From Methanosarcinales archaeon (GTDB lineage: Archaea; Halobacteriota; Syntropharchaeia; Alkanophagales; Methanospirareceae), in contig QMVO01000069.1 in NCBI GenBank assembly GCA_003661125.1, forward strand, positions 1 through 7,992: 7,992 nucleotides of DNA. The letters are read 5' to 3'. The number at the start of each line of letters is the position of its first letter. The first letter of the stretch is position 1. Positions 1 to 5,570 of this stretch are shown one piece after another. The notes under the pieces are model-generated. The model had not been told where the DNA came from. It was given only the letters and a program-made list of their open reading frames with translations, and searched no databases. The position numbers were made by a program, and so were the translations under genes.

Positions 1-492
1 ATTGACCGCATCGGGGGCTACTTTTTTTGTTCCCCCGTCTATCTTTAAATTTGCATAATCCGGTCTTATCTCCATTAAAGATTTAATTGATTTTCGAGAG
101 CGAGTTAATGCTATATCCTGAAGCAGTTCACCAATTTTAAAACACAGCATAACTGCCACGGCTTCTGGAAATTTCTTTATTGCAAAAGCTCCTGCTGTAG
201 CCACGGTCAACAAGAAATTTTCATCAAAGACTTCTCGGCGAAATACATTTCTAATAGCCTTCCAGACTATATCTCCCGCGATAATGATGTAGCTCAACAA
301 AAATAGGGATAATCCCAACCAGAAGGGCAATTTGAATACTAAAGCTCCCGCATATATTAATATTCCTAATCCAAGAGTCATAATCTCCTTTTTCATACTG
401 AAATCTTCTTTCTTTTCTCCTGTTTCACATACATCCTTGCAGACCTCCTTTGTATTGTTCATGTCAGAGTTGTTAGTGAGCTTATCCAACAT
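1..492 (-). CDS. Heavy-metal translocating P-type ATPase (Cd/Zn/Pb exporter type), N-terminal part, runs off left edge
   Basis: The minus strand is open from position 492 to the window edge (164 codons, no stop). From about residue 37 it matches the start of P1B-type metal ATPases of the CadA/ZntA kind: two hydrophobic segments at about 38-53 and 56-76, then FDENFLLTVATAGAFAI (89-105), PEAVAVMLCFKIGELLQ (109-125) and SRKSIKSLMEIRPDYA (from about 132), which leads into the actuator domain. Known members export Cd, Zn or Pb from the cytoplasm using ATP. The phosphorylation and CPC regions lie outside the window. The usual N-terminal HMA metal-binding domain is absent; only a short Cys18-x3-Cys22 pair precedes the first membrane segment. 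The start is uncertain. ATG at 492 overlaps the upstream small gene by 11 nt, and ATGs at 462 and 396 are alternatives; none has a convincing ribosome site. Family call is firm; metal specificity is inferred. Confidence 0.88.
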   Translation of the reverse strand, partial: MLDKLTNNSDMNNTKEVCKDVCETGEKKEDFSMKKEIMTLGLGILIYAGALVFKLPFWLGLSLFLLSYIIIAGDIVWKAIRNVFRREVFDENFLLTVATAGAFAIKKFPEAVAVMLCFKIGELLQDIALTRSRKSIKSLMEIRPDYANLKIDGGTKKVAPDAVN

Positions 493-646
493 ATTCTCTT
501 GGTTCTGTTTGTGCCACTCTCATTTTTCTAGTTTCTGAGACTAATCTCCATGTTAAAATAGCATATACTATAGTTGCGATGGCTACAACCGCCGAAAATG
601 CCACAGCAAAAGCTCCGCTATTTTCATTTAGAAATTCCAATACCAT
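482..646 (-). CDS. Small single-pass membrane protein, VSETRKMR family, apparently truncated
   Basis: This is a 54-aa ORF starting at ATG 646 behind a good ribosome site (AAGGTGA, 7 nt spacing). A membrane helix at about residues 12-32 is followed by TWRLVSETRKMRVAQTEP (32-49) and the frame ends five residues later. Proteins with a leading helix and a (L)VSETRKMR-x-x-QTEP motif are a widespread uncharacterised group. As I recall them, they normally carry a further soluble domain of about 100 residues after TEP. That domain is missing, so this is either a degenerate remnant or a miniature version. It overlaps the upstream 56-aa ORF by 23 nt and the downstream metal ATPase by 11 nt, as expected for translational coupling. 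Function unknown. Confidence 0.6.
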   Translation of the reverse strand: MVLEFLNENSGAFAVAFSAVVAIATIVYAILTWRLVSETRKMRVAQTEPREYVG

Positions 647-794
647 TATTTTCACCTTCTACCCCTATTTTTGGTGCATCGGGCATTTCACTTAACAACT
701 TATATCCGAACTCAATTTGCATATCTCTCCAATTTAGTGGTATATCCGAACTTGGTTCGCTTACACCTCCCTTTAATTGTAATTTCTCAATCAT
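624..794 (-). CDS. 56-aa hypothetical protein between reductase and membrane ORF
   Basis: This ORF starts at ATG 794 and ends at TGA 624-626, giving 56 residues. It begins MIEKLQLKGG, continues with PLNWRDMQIEFGYKLLSEMP (19-38) and ends in a polar Gly/Asn-rich tail. I do not recognise it. Support for it being real is positional: it lies 12 nt after the stop of the flavodoxin-like gene, an AAGGTGA sequence sits at that stop (a rather long 13 nt away), and it overlaps the next small ORF by 23 nt, filling an otherwise empty slot in a tightly packed gene chain. The composition is protein-like. An internal 12-bp direct repeat (701-712, 741-752) lies inside it. It could also be non-coding spacer with a chance ORF. 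Confidence 0.45.
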   Translation of the reverse strand: MIEKLQLKGGVSEPSSDIPLNWRDMQIEFGYKLLSEMPDAPKIGVEGENNGIGISK

Positions 795-806
795 TTTTTA
801 CGCAGA

Positions 807-1472
807 TCACCTTGCATAAGGTTTGTCGAATCGTTTTTCGTATGCATCGTTTTCCTTGAGCATGTTATCCCAGTAGGACATGAAGAATCTGGTCTTAACC
901 AATAACTTGAAAAGCATGGCAAGTAGTCCTGGCAATCTCTCCGGTTGCGCCAACGTATGAACCAACTCCCCGTCAAACAGTCCTGTCTCACCATAAATTT
1001 GTCCAAGCTGGTAAAATGACTCGAAGAGCTTTCTGGTCCTCTTGGCAGGTCTCGCCCGTATGCCCTCACAGCCACCCTTGATGATGGTTCCTACGTATCT
1101 GCAGCCTAAACGCGATGCAAGTTTTTCCAGATACTTTTCTACGTATCGTGAGTGAATTGCTTCTGGGAAGCCACCCTGCACCATAAACCCAATGTCCGGA
1201 TTGCCTTCTCGGCCGCAAAGCGATTCAAGCGACTCGATAAACGCTTTTACAATTGCCGGCATGCAATCGGTATAAAGAGGGAACGCCAATAAGACATGTT
1301 CTGCCTCCTGGAACAAGTTTACAAACTTATCCCCCTCCCTTACACGGTTCAAATAGACCAGTTCGTAGGTATTTCCACCTGCTGTCATAAAGCCATGTAA
1401 AAAGTGCTCCAGAAGGACTCGAGTACTGCTGCCTTTGCCCCGAGGAGACCCATTAAAGACGGTTAATTTCAT
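807..1472 (-). CDS. NAD(P)H-dependent FMN reductase / flavodoxin-fold oxidoreductase
   Basis: A 221-aa cytoplasmic flavodoxin-fold protein. It opens with a first beta strand and the FMN-phosphate loop NGSPRGKGSST (7-17). The second typical element is FPLYTDCMPAIVKAFIESL (65-83), corresponding to the P-x-Y-x4-P-x3-K-x-F-I motif of NAD(P)H-dependent FMN reductases. The C-terminal third is basic and helical. Family members pass electrons from NAD(P)H through FMN to quinones, nitro or azo compounds, or metals; the substrate here is unknown. Start ATG 1472 has a strong ribosome site (GAGGGGG) inside the end of the upstream gene and overlaps it by 20 nt, so the two are almost certainly co-translated. 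It is visibly richer in G+C than its upstream neighbour. Unlike that neighbour it lacks the cysteine cluster, so it is not a simple tandem duplicate. Confidence 0.85.
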   Translation of the reverse strand: MKLTVFNGSPRGKGSSTRVLLEHFLHGFMTAGGNTYELVYLNRVREGDKFVNLFQEAEHVLLAFPLYTDCMPAIVKAFIESLESLCGREGNPDIGFMVQGGFPEAIHSRYVEKYLEKLASRLGCRYVGTIIKGGCEGIRARPAKRTRKLFESFYQLGQIYGETGLFDGELVHTLAQPERLPGLLAMLFKLLVKTRFFMSYWDNMLKENDAYEKRFDKPYAR

Positions 1473-2004
1473 TTGCTACCCCCTCAACAGGATCAGTTGT
1501 AAGCCTTGTAAAACAAAATGAAGTCTTTAGATTAATAGCATCTCGCATATAAATGTTTGAGATAATTTTGATGTCTTCCTCATCGGCACCTTTACTTTTT
1601 TCAAGCAGAAGACCTATCATGGGATATTTCTCATATCTGGCTAAATGATGAAATTCATTCCGAACTATCTCTAAATATGGATGAATCAGTGGTATAAGCT
1701 TATCATGTGCTTTTTTGAGTAGGGCACTCGTAAATCCCATGATGATAGGTGAGGCAAATAGCACAAAATCAGAATTTATGTATTCACGACATATATCACG
1801 TGAGTCATCTGCCACTACACATTCCCCTGGCGTTTTTACCCAGCAGCCAAAACAACCCATGCAGTATTTGAGGTCCATCTCTCTTAACTTCAAGATAGTT
1901 ACTGTATGATTGCTTGATTCCAATAAATCAGACAGCTCTTTCAGATAATTATCAAATTTAACGTTGTTAGCATTTGGATTGCCGTTTAGAATGGTAATTT
2001 TCAT
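1453..2004 (-). CDS. Iron-sulfur-flavoprotein-like NADPH-dependent FMN reductase
   Basis: A 183-aa flavodoxin-fold protein. Residues 1-14 (MKITILNGNPNANN) form the first strand and a phosphate loop that is atypical for FMN binding (NGNPN instead of GSPR). Residues 45-65 carry Cys48-x2-Cys51-x2-Cys54-x7-Cys62 within LKYCMGCFGCWVKTPGEC, followed by VADD. In the iron-sulfur flavoprotein (Isf) family a compact CX2CX2CX4-7C motif binds a [4Fe-4S] cluster next to FMN; by analogy the same is likely here, though related reductases keep these cysteines without a proven cluster. The segment DFVLFASPIIMGFTSALLKKAHD (79-101) is the second flavodoxin element. Start ATG 2004 overlaps the stop of the upstream nitroreductase in an ATGA arrangement, with AAGGAAA as ribosome site, and its 3' end overlaps the next reductase by 20 nt. 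It is more A+T-rich than both neighbours. Confidence 0.82.
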   Translation of the reverse strand: MKITILNGNPNANNVKFDNYLKELSDLLESSNHTVTILKLREMDLKYCMGCFGCWVKTPGECVVADDSRDICREYINSDFVLFASPIIMGFTSALLKKAHDKLIPLIHPYLEIVRNEFHHLARYEKYPMIGLLLEKSKGADEEDIKIISNIYMRDAINLKTSFCFTRLTTDPVEGVANEINRL

Positions 2005-3068
2005 AAAGCCATTTCCTTTTCCCCTGTCTTTGAAAATTCAATCAAAACGGCATCGAGTGGACGCCGTGGCATGGCGCGTTTTTGAGGCTCAGCGTAGCCG
2101 ATGCGAAACAAGAGTTGAGGCAAATCCGCGAGCCCCAAAATTGCCCGCAGTCTTGTCCTCAGATCCCACACTTCAATCGGCTGATTCAAGAAGGCATACT
2201 GCAGTCCCATTGAAGTAGCAGTCAGGACAAAGCGCTCGAACATTTCTCCCACTTCCAGCAGGCTTTCTTTGGTGTCCTCGCCATGCACAATGATAAGTGC
2301 GGCAGCTTCTTTAGCGAATTGATAGTCCTTTTTCGCCTGAGGTTTCCCCAGGTCGAAAGTTCGCATAAACCAGGGTCCCATCCATGAGATGATTCCCGGA
2401 ATTCCAAAACCGTACGCAGCAATGCCATCACCTCGCTGGGTCCAATTGGAACGAACCCAAGACGCTAATTCCTGGCGAAATACAGGATCAGACATCTGAA
2501 TGTGATCGCCTTGGGAGACCAGTTCAGCAATGCTGGCTTGTATCGCTTTGTCTGTAACGATACGAATGGCAGCTTTTTTACCGGTAGTGAGTTTCTGAAG
2601 TCTTTCCAGTTCGCCTTCGGCTAAAGACCCCACTTCGTACGCAATGCGGTTGGTGCGTCGTTGAACGATAGTCGGAAAAAGCTTTTTCAGCTCAGGGTCA
2701 ATTTGACTACTTTCGGATAACCTGGCATACGCCAACAATTCTGGTGTATTCGCTTTCGGCTGATACTGCACGTCACAGGCATAGCCGAAGTGCGCTGCAG
2801 CGACCCGGAGATTCATAATCGCTGCACCGATACTGATGACCAGTTCACGGTTGTCGGGGTCCACAACAGGGAGACGTCTGGTGTAATCCGCGTAAATGAA
2901 CACACCGTCAGGCTGAAGCTTAAATTTCCAGGGCTGGGTATTGTGTCCCGAAGGGGCGAGGATCGCATACCTGAGCAAGAATTTGAACTTCTCCTCTAAG
3001 GCACTATCCTTTGGGAAATCCTGTTCTGCCACCTGCCAGGGTGTAACCTTGGGATCATATTTCTTCAT
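2001..3068 (-). CDS. Acg-family FMN-binding nitroreductase
   Basis: A 355-aa protein with the nitroreductase fold in its two-lobed Acg form, the family of mycobacterial Acg/Rv3127-type proteins. Evidence: the N-terminal flavin-binding motif RYAILAPSGHNTQPWKF (33-49), the ELVISIGAAIMNLRVAAAHFGY block (about 75-96), the second-lobe segment MFERFVLTATSMGLQYAFLNQPIE, and the C-terminal LPQLLFRIGYAEP...MPRRPLDAVL. Length is normal for the family. Known members bind FMN; some appear to store it and lack classical nitroreductase activity, so the enzymatic role is open. Start ATG 3068 follows a GGGGG-containing ribosome site (AAAGGGGGTTGAAAAC). It is first in the overlapping chain leading to the two flavodoxin-fold reductases, sharing 4 nt with the next gene. 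A 12-codon ORF (3066-3104) overlaps its start. The gene is visibly G+C-richer than most of the window. Confidence 0.9.
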   Translation of the reverse strand: MKKYDPKVTPWQVAEQDFPKDSALEEKFKFLLRYAILAPSGHNTQPWKFKLQPDGVFIYADYTRRLPVVDPDNRELVISIGAAIMNLRVAAAHFGYACDVQYQPKANTPELLAYARLSESSQIDPELKKLFPTIVQRRTNRIAYEVGSLAEGELERLQKLTTGKKAAIRIVTDKAIQASIAELVSQGDHIQMSDPVFRQELASWVRSNWTQRGDGIAAYGFGIPGIISWMGPWFMRTFDLGKPQAKKDYQFAKEAAALIIVHGEDTKESLLEVGEMFERFVLTATSMGLQYAFLNQPIEVWDLRTRLRAILGLADLPQLLFRIGYAEPQKRAMPRRPLDAVLIEFSKTGEKEMAL

Positions 3069-3104
3069 GTTTTCAACCCCCTTTCATTTTTGCGTTCAAT
3101 CATT
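3066..3104 (-). other. 12-codon leader ORF overlapping the nitroreductase start
   Basis: A mini-ORF MIERKNERGLKT ends with TGA that shares ATGA with the nitroreductase start codon. The DNA around its start (TCAATCATTTTTTAC on the plus strand, 3096-3110) recurs exactly around the start of the 56-aa ORF (787-801). It may be a translation-coupling leader, a remnant of a lost gene, or chance. No obvious amino-acid-run attenuator is seen. Confidence 0.25.
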
Positions 3105-3173
3105 TTTTACTTCTTGACTTTTAGATAGATGAGGGTAGATAAATAACTTGCGTATTTTTGCAATGGCGTATAG

Positions 3174-3199
3174 CGTCTCGTAAACAAAAACGACAGACG
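3174..3199. other. Stem-loop 3' of the decayed methyltransferase copy
   Basis: CGTCTCGT pairs with ACGA-CA-GACG across an 8-nt A-rich loop (8 bp with a 2-nt bulge). The same hairpin is conserved at 6965-6990 after the intact copy. It sits 10-35 nt past the stop codon and could end or protect the transcript, but there is no T-tract, so a standard intrinsic terminator is not supported. Confidence 0.35.
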
Positions 3200-3207
3200 A
3201 ATATTAA

Positions 3208-3728
3208 TCACTTTTTCTCCGATTTTGGTATCCCTATATACCTCGGTGTTCTATTCATATATTCACGATAGGCATATCACCATACTTCTCAAGACAGAAA
3301 CGTTCTTCAGAACTTGCGAAACTAAGCATGGAAATAGAATATACAATCGAAAACAACAGAAAAATCCATGAAGCAGAGGCTATACTCACACCTATAAACA
3401 TCAAAAATTCTGTTAGATACTGCGGATTTCCTGAATAACGATACAGCCCCTTAGTAACGGGTTCATCAAGTGGTGTAGCAGCAAAATTCATCGGAACTAT
3501 CGTGTACATAATCAATCCTGATAAAGCAACAGGGAGTCCTATGTAAAACCACATCGTCCCTATTTTTAATGGCAGAAAAATGGAGTATATTAGGGCAAGA
3601 TAATAAATTAGTCCCCAAAAAGTTACGATTTTCTTACCAGTGTTTTTATGCGGAGCAGCGGCGCTGCTTTTTATAAGCAGCCCTTTTGACCCCATTAAAA
3701 CAACACATAATAATTGATGATAAAGCAT
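3208..3728 (-). pseudogene. Isoprenylcysteine methyltransferase-like membrane protein, decayed copy (frameshifted, 5'-truncated)
   Basis: This is a second copy of the gene at 6999-7571. The open part (3255-3728) gives 157 residues, of which the first 151 match the intact copy at about 90%. Three kinds of damage are visible. The first 18 codons are missing, because homology stops just before the new ATG, which by chance has a GGAAGGA ribosome-like sequence in front. The arginine of the GLYRYSRNPQYL motif is glycine (residue 100). A 2-nt insertion near 3273-3278 shifts the frame after EKYGD, removing the conserved AYREY...TPRY tail, which can still be read in the other frame to a TGA at 3208-3210. 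It lies downstream of the DUF6544-like gene, beyond a nested inverted repeat. A truncated product is conceivable, but loss of function is more likely. Confidence 0.85.
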
Positions 3729-3773
3729 GAAAATCCTTCCGAGCTATCTGAAGTTCCCCGAAAGGAAATTTAG

Positions 3774-3809
3774 ACAGAGTGTGAAACGCCGAAGCCGGAT
3801 ACGCTCTGT
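3774..3809. repeat. Nested inverted repeat downstream of the DUF6544-like gene
   Basis: ACAGAGTGT (3774-3782) pairs with ACGCTCTGT (3801-3809), 9 bp including one wobble or mismatch, and the interior contains CCG-AAGC-CGG. It lies between the stop of the DUF6544-like gene and the truncated methyltransferase copy. No T-tract follows on the minus strand. Its position matches the attC-like palindromes elsewhere in the window, but clear R boxes are missing, so it may be a degenerate site or an RNA hairpin. Confidence 0.4.
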
Positions 3810-3824
3810 TTCGCATTAAAACAC

Positions 3825-4673
3825 CTAATAAACTAACGGTTTATTGTATTCGATCTCAGTAATCTCAAACTTATAAACACTGAAATCTCCTGTTTTTAAA
3901 TTCCAGACGGCTTCTCCCTTGGTGGGAATCCTTATACCATTTAATTCCTTATAATCCTTCAGATAGACTGAATAATTTTCTAAGCTGTACCGGTCGTTTT
4001 CAGTCATATATCTTTTGCAAACAAAGCTAATAACATCACCATTCTCATTAAAGTTAAACACCGCTGATGCTGTAGCTCCTCCATAGCTCATGGTTGCCCT
4101 GGCTGAATTCGAATCGATACTTTTCCATTTTATGTAGTCGTTCAAAGCTGCTGTTGGGAACCACGCTATTTCGCCGAGATATCGTAACATCGTCCCCTGG
4201 TCTATTTCCTTTCCGCTGGCATTCACAACAGTTATCAAGGAAAGGAGCTTAATGAGTATGTTTCCTTTACCTTCATAGTATTTGTCCCTCCCAACAAGAT
4301 ATAAAAGCGGGTTCATTATGACTTTAACTTTCCATATAAATCCGGGTTCGTCCACTGTGAGGTATTGCTCCGCTTCAGCAGGCATCCACGGTTGCCCTTC
4401 TTTGGTTCTTATCAAGCCTTTCTGCTTTAGTCTGACAGCAAATATTTTCTCTTTACCTTTGATCTGTGAGTTTTTTAGCCATTTTTGAACAGGTTCAGGC
4501 AATCCTTCCATATCTGTTTCAGTAACGAATTCCGGTATTGTTTCTTTGCTCTTGTTAAAAAGGTCCCCAACCTCATTTTTTACTTTTTTGTTGAATGTGA
4601 TGTTGCCGGTGGTGAGGGCAGATGCTATTAGAGCAATGATTACCCCCAAAATGATTAGCACAATTTTTATCAT
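3825..4673 (-). CDS. DUF6544/DUF6920-like membrane-anchored protein
   Basis: A 282-aa protein with one N-terminal hydrophobic helix (residues 3-22: signal anchor or uncleaved signal) followed by a soluble domain predicted outside the cytoplasm. Recognisable blocks are GLPEPVQKWL (57-66), a short beta strand ending in KQKGLIRT (83-90), QPWMPAEAEQYLTVDEPGFIWKVKV (94-118), LVGRDKYYEGKGN, EIDQGTMLRYLGEIAWFPTAAL (156-177), SARATMSYGGATASAVFNFNENGDV, and a C-terminal GIRIPTKGEAVWNL...EITEIEY. I recognise this pattern as an uncharacterised family annotated DUF6544 or DUF6920; the exact accession is from memory. Biochemical function is unknown. Start ATG 4673 has a good ribosome site (AAAGGAGCTGAACAAAA) about 40 nt after an attC-like palindrome. 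No operon partner is evident: the gene stands alone between two palindromic elements. Confidence 0.75.
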   Translation of the reverse strand: MIKIVLIILGVIIALIASALTTGNITFNKKVKNEVGDLFNKSKETIPEFVTETDMEGLPEPVQKWLKNSQIKGKEKIFAVRLKQKGLIRTKEGQPWMPAEAEQYLTVDEPGFIWKVKVIMNPLLYLVGRDKYYEGKGNILIKLLSLITVVNASGKEIDQGTMLRYLGEIAWFPTAALNDYIKWKSIDSNSARATMSYGGATASAVFNFNENGDVISFVCKRYMTENDRYSLENYSVYLKDYKELNGIRIPTKGEAVWNLKTGDFSVYKFEITEIEYNKPLVY

Positions 4674-4711
4674 TTTTGTTCAGCTCCTTTCATTCAATAT
4701 TTGCGGATTTC

Positions 4712-4785
4712 ATATAACGTTCCACATGTTTGCGAAGTGCAAAGCATTTGGGTGAGCGAAGCGAACCGCAAACACGCTGTTGAAC
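4712..4785. repeat. attC-like palindromic site 1
   Basis: Read on the plus strand: ATATAAC (4712-4718, R''-like, one mismatch to RYYYAAC), a 6-nt spacer, CATGTTTGCG (4725-4734), a 32-nt interior, CGCAAACACG (4767-4776), a 2-nt spacer, and GTTGAAC (4779-4785, a perfect GTTRRRY). The arms pair at 9 of 10 positions on the plus strand; the remaining pair is a G-T wobble on the other strand. This is the architecture of an integron attC site. The interior segment GCATTTGGGTGAGCGA recurs in site 3. It lies between the DUF998 and DUF6544-like genes. Confidence 0.6.
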
Positions 4786-4828
4786 GCTTGGATGATTTTT
4801 ACCTTCGTTTTTATATCAGGCGTTCAAC
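4779..4828. repeat. Perfect 9-bp inverted repeat at the end of the DUF998 gene
   Basis: GTTGAACGC (4779-4787) and GCGTTCAAC (4820-4828) are perfect reverse complements 32 nt apart. The left arm is the R'-like box of attC-like site 1; the right arm contains the DUF998 stop codon (4824-4826). It may mark a second core-site pair, or act as a transcript-end hairpin. Confidence 0.45.
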
Positions 4829-5481
4829 TCCTATTTGGGCGGTATAACTTAACAAGGGATAATCGAGGCTTGCGTCGAATAAGTGCCATTCCCATGATTA
4901 CGTACCACTGCAGATAAGATGCGGTAAGTATTCTCTCTAGGAGGCCGCCAATCGAAGCTTTCGCCAACACAACTGTTGATATGCCTAACAATATGCCGAC
5001 AATAAATGTAATAAGGGAATACCTACTGTAAATATTCCATTCCTTGTCGTTTTTCAATCGTCTTGAAAAGGCTAGAATTGCAAATAATATTAGAAAGCCC
5101 ATAGGGATAGCTATCAGAATGTGCATGATTCCTCGAAACGTAACTGGTTCGCATCCCGGGTCACAAGGGAAAAAGAGCGTCAATATAACACCTAAAACGC
5201 CCGCACCCGCAAGCAGAATAGGGGCTATTTTGCTTCCTTTTCCGTTGTTTATTGCTCTATGCAGCCCATAGGAAAACGGGATCACTAAGGCATGGAAAAC
5301 CAAATAGCATTGTATCTAAAAGTATCTTGTTAGGTGCGCCAGCTTCAATCAATTCGCTGATCGCCTGCGTGACACTTGAATATCCTGGTCTTAGAAGAGC
5401 TCCAACTATATTGGCAGCCGTGATTAGAAGCGTGGAGATAATACCACAGACTCCATAAATCCTTAAGTTCTTCTCATCCAT
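4824..5481 (-). pseudogene. DUF998-family membrane protein, interrupted by a frameshift
   Basis: Two overlapping frames together make one multi-pass membrane protein of about 218 residues. The first starts at ATG 5481 behind a strong ribosome site (GGGAGGGTCAGGAT) and reads MDEKNLRIYGVCGIISTL, then GYSSVTQAISELIEAGAPNKILLDTMLFGFP. It then runs into an out-of-frame tail ending near 5257. The second frame resumes at about 5303 with ALVIPFSYGLHRAI, then GVLGVILTLFFPCDPGCEP, RGIMHILIAIPMGFLILFAI and two more helices. The GYSxVxQAISELxxxGAPN and FPCDPGC motifs are those of DUF998, an uncharacterised integral membrane family. The frames join at about 5288-5303 (GGTTTTCCATGCC on the minus strand), where one inserted or lost base explains the break. 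It could be a true pseudogene or a sequencing error. Sequence upstream of 5481 belongs to attC-like site 2 rather than to the protein. It is the only gene between two palindromic elements. Confidence 0.85.
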
Positions 5482-5570
5482 ATCCTGACCCTCCCTAAAT
5501 AGTTTTGTTTTTATCATTTTCTTTACTTCTTGCGATATTTTGTCTTTATTTTCATCCCGTATCCGATTGC

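Larger units (their letters stand above)
3143..3736. repeat. Long direct repeat, copy 1 (methyltransferase gene plus 3' flank)
   Basis: This 594-nt stretch matches 6934-7525 (592 nt) in the same orientation, at roughly 90% by eye. The match begins at ATAAC on the left and ends at CATGAAAATCC on the right; beyond both points the sequences are unrelated. The 2-nt length difference is the frameshift insertion near 3273-3278. It covers most of the methyltransferase gene and about 65 nt past its stop. Confidence 0.92.

Noticed and set aside
574..819. Plus-strand ORFs over 332-859
   Set aside because: They are antisense to the ATPase start and the two small minus-strand ORFs, whose overlaps and ribosome sites fit better.
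3115..3142. TTGACT followed by TAGATA on the plus strand as a promoter
   Set aside because: The -10 match is poor and no plus-strand gene follows; it would point into the antisense of the decayed methyltransferase copy.
4824..5303. Separate 159-aa gene starting with TTG at 5303
   Set aside because: It is the downstream half of the DUF998 protein; the apparent start lies inside the overlap with the first half and has no ribosome site.
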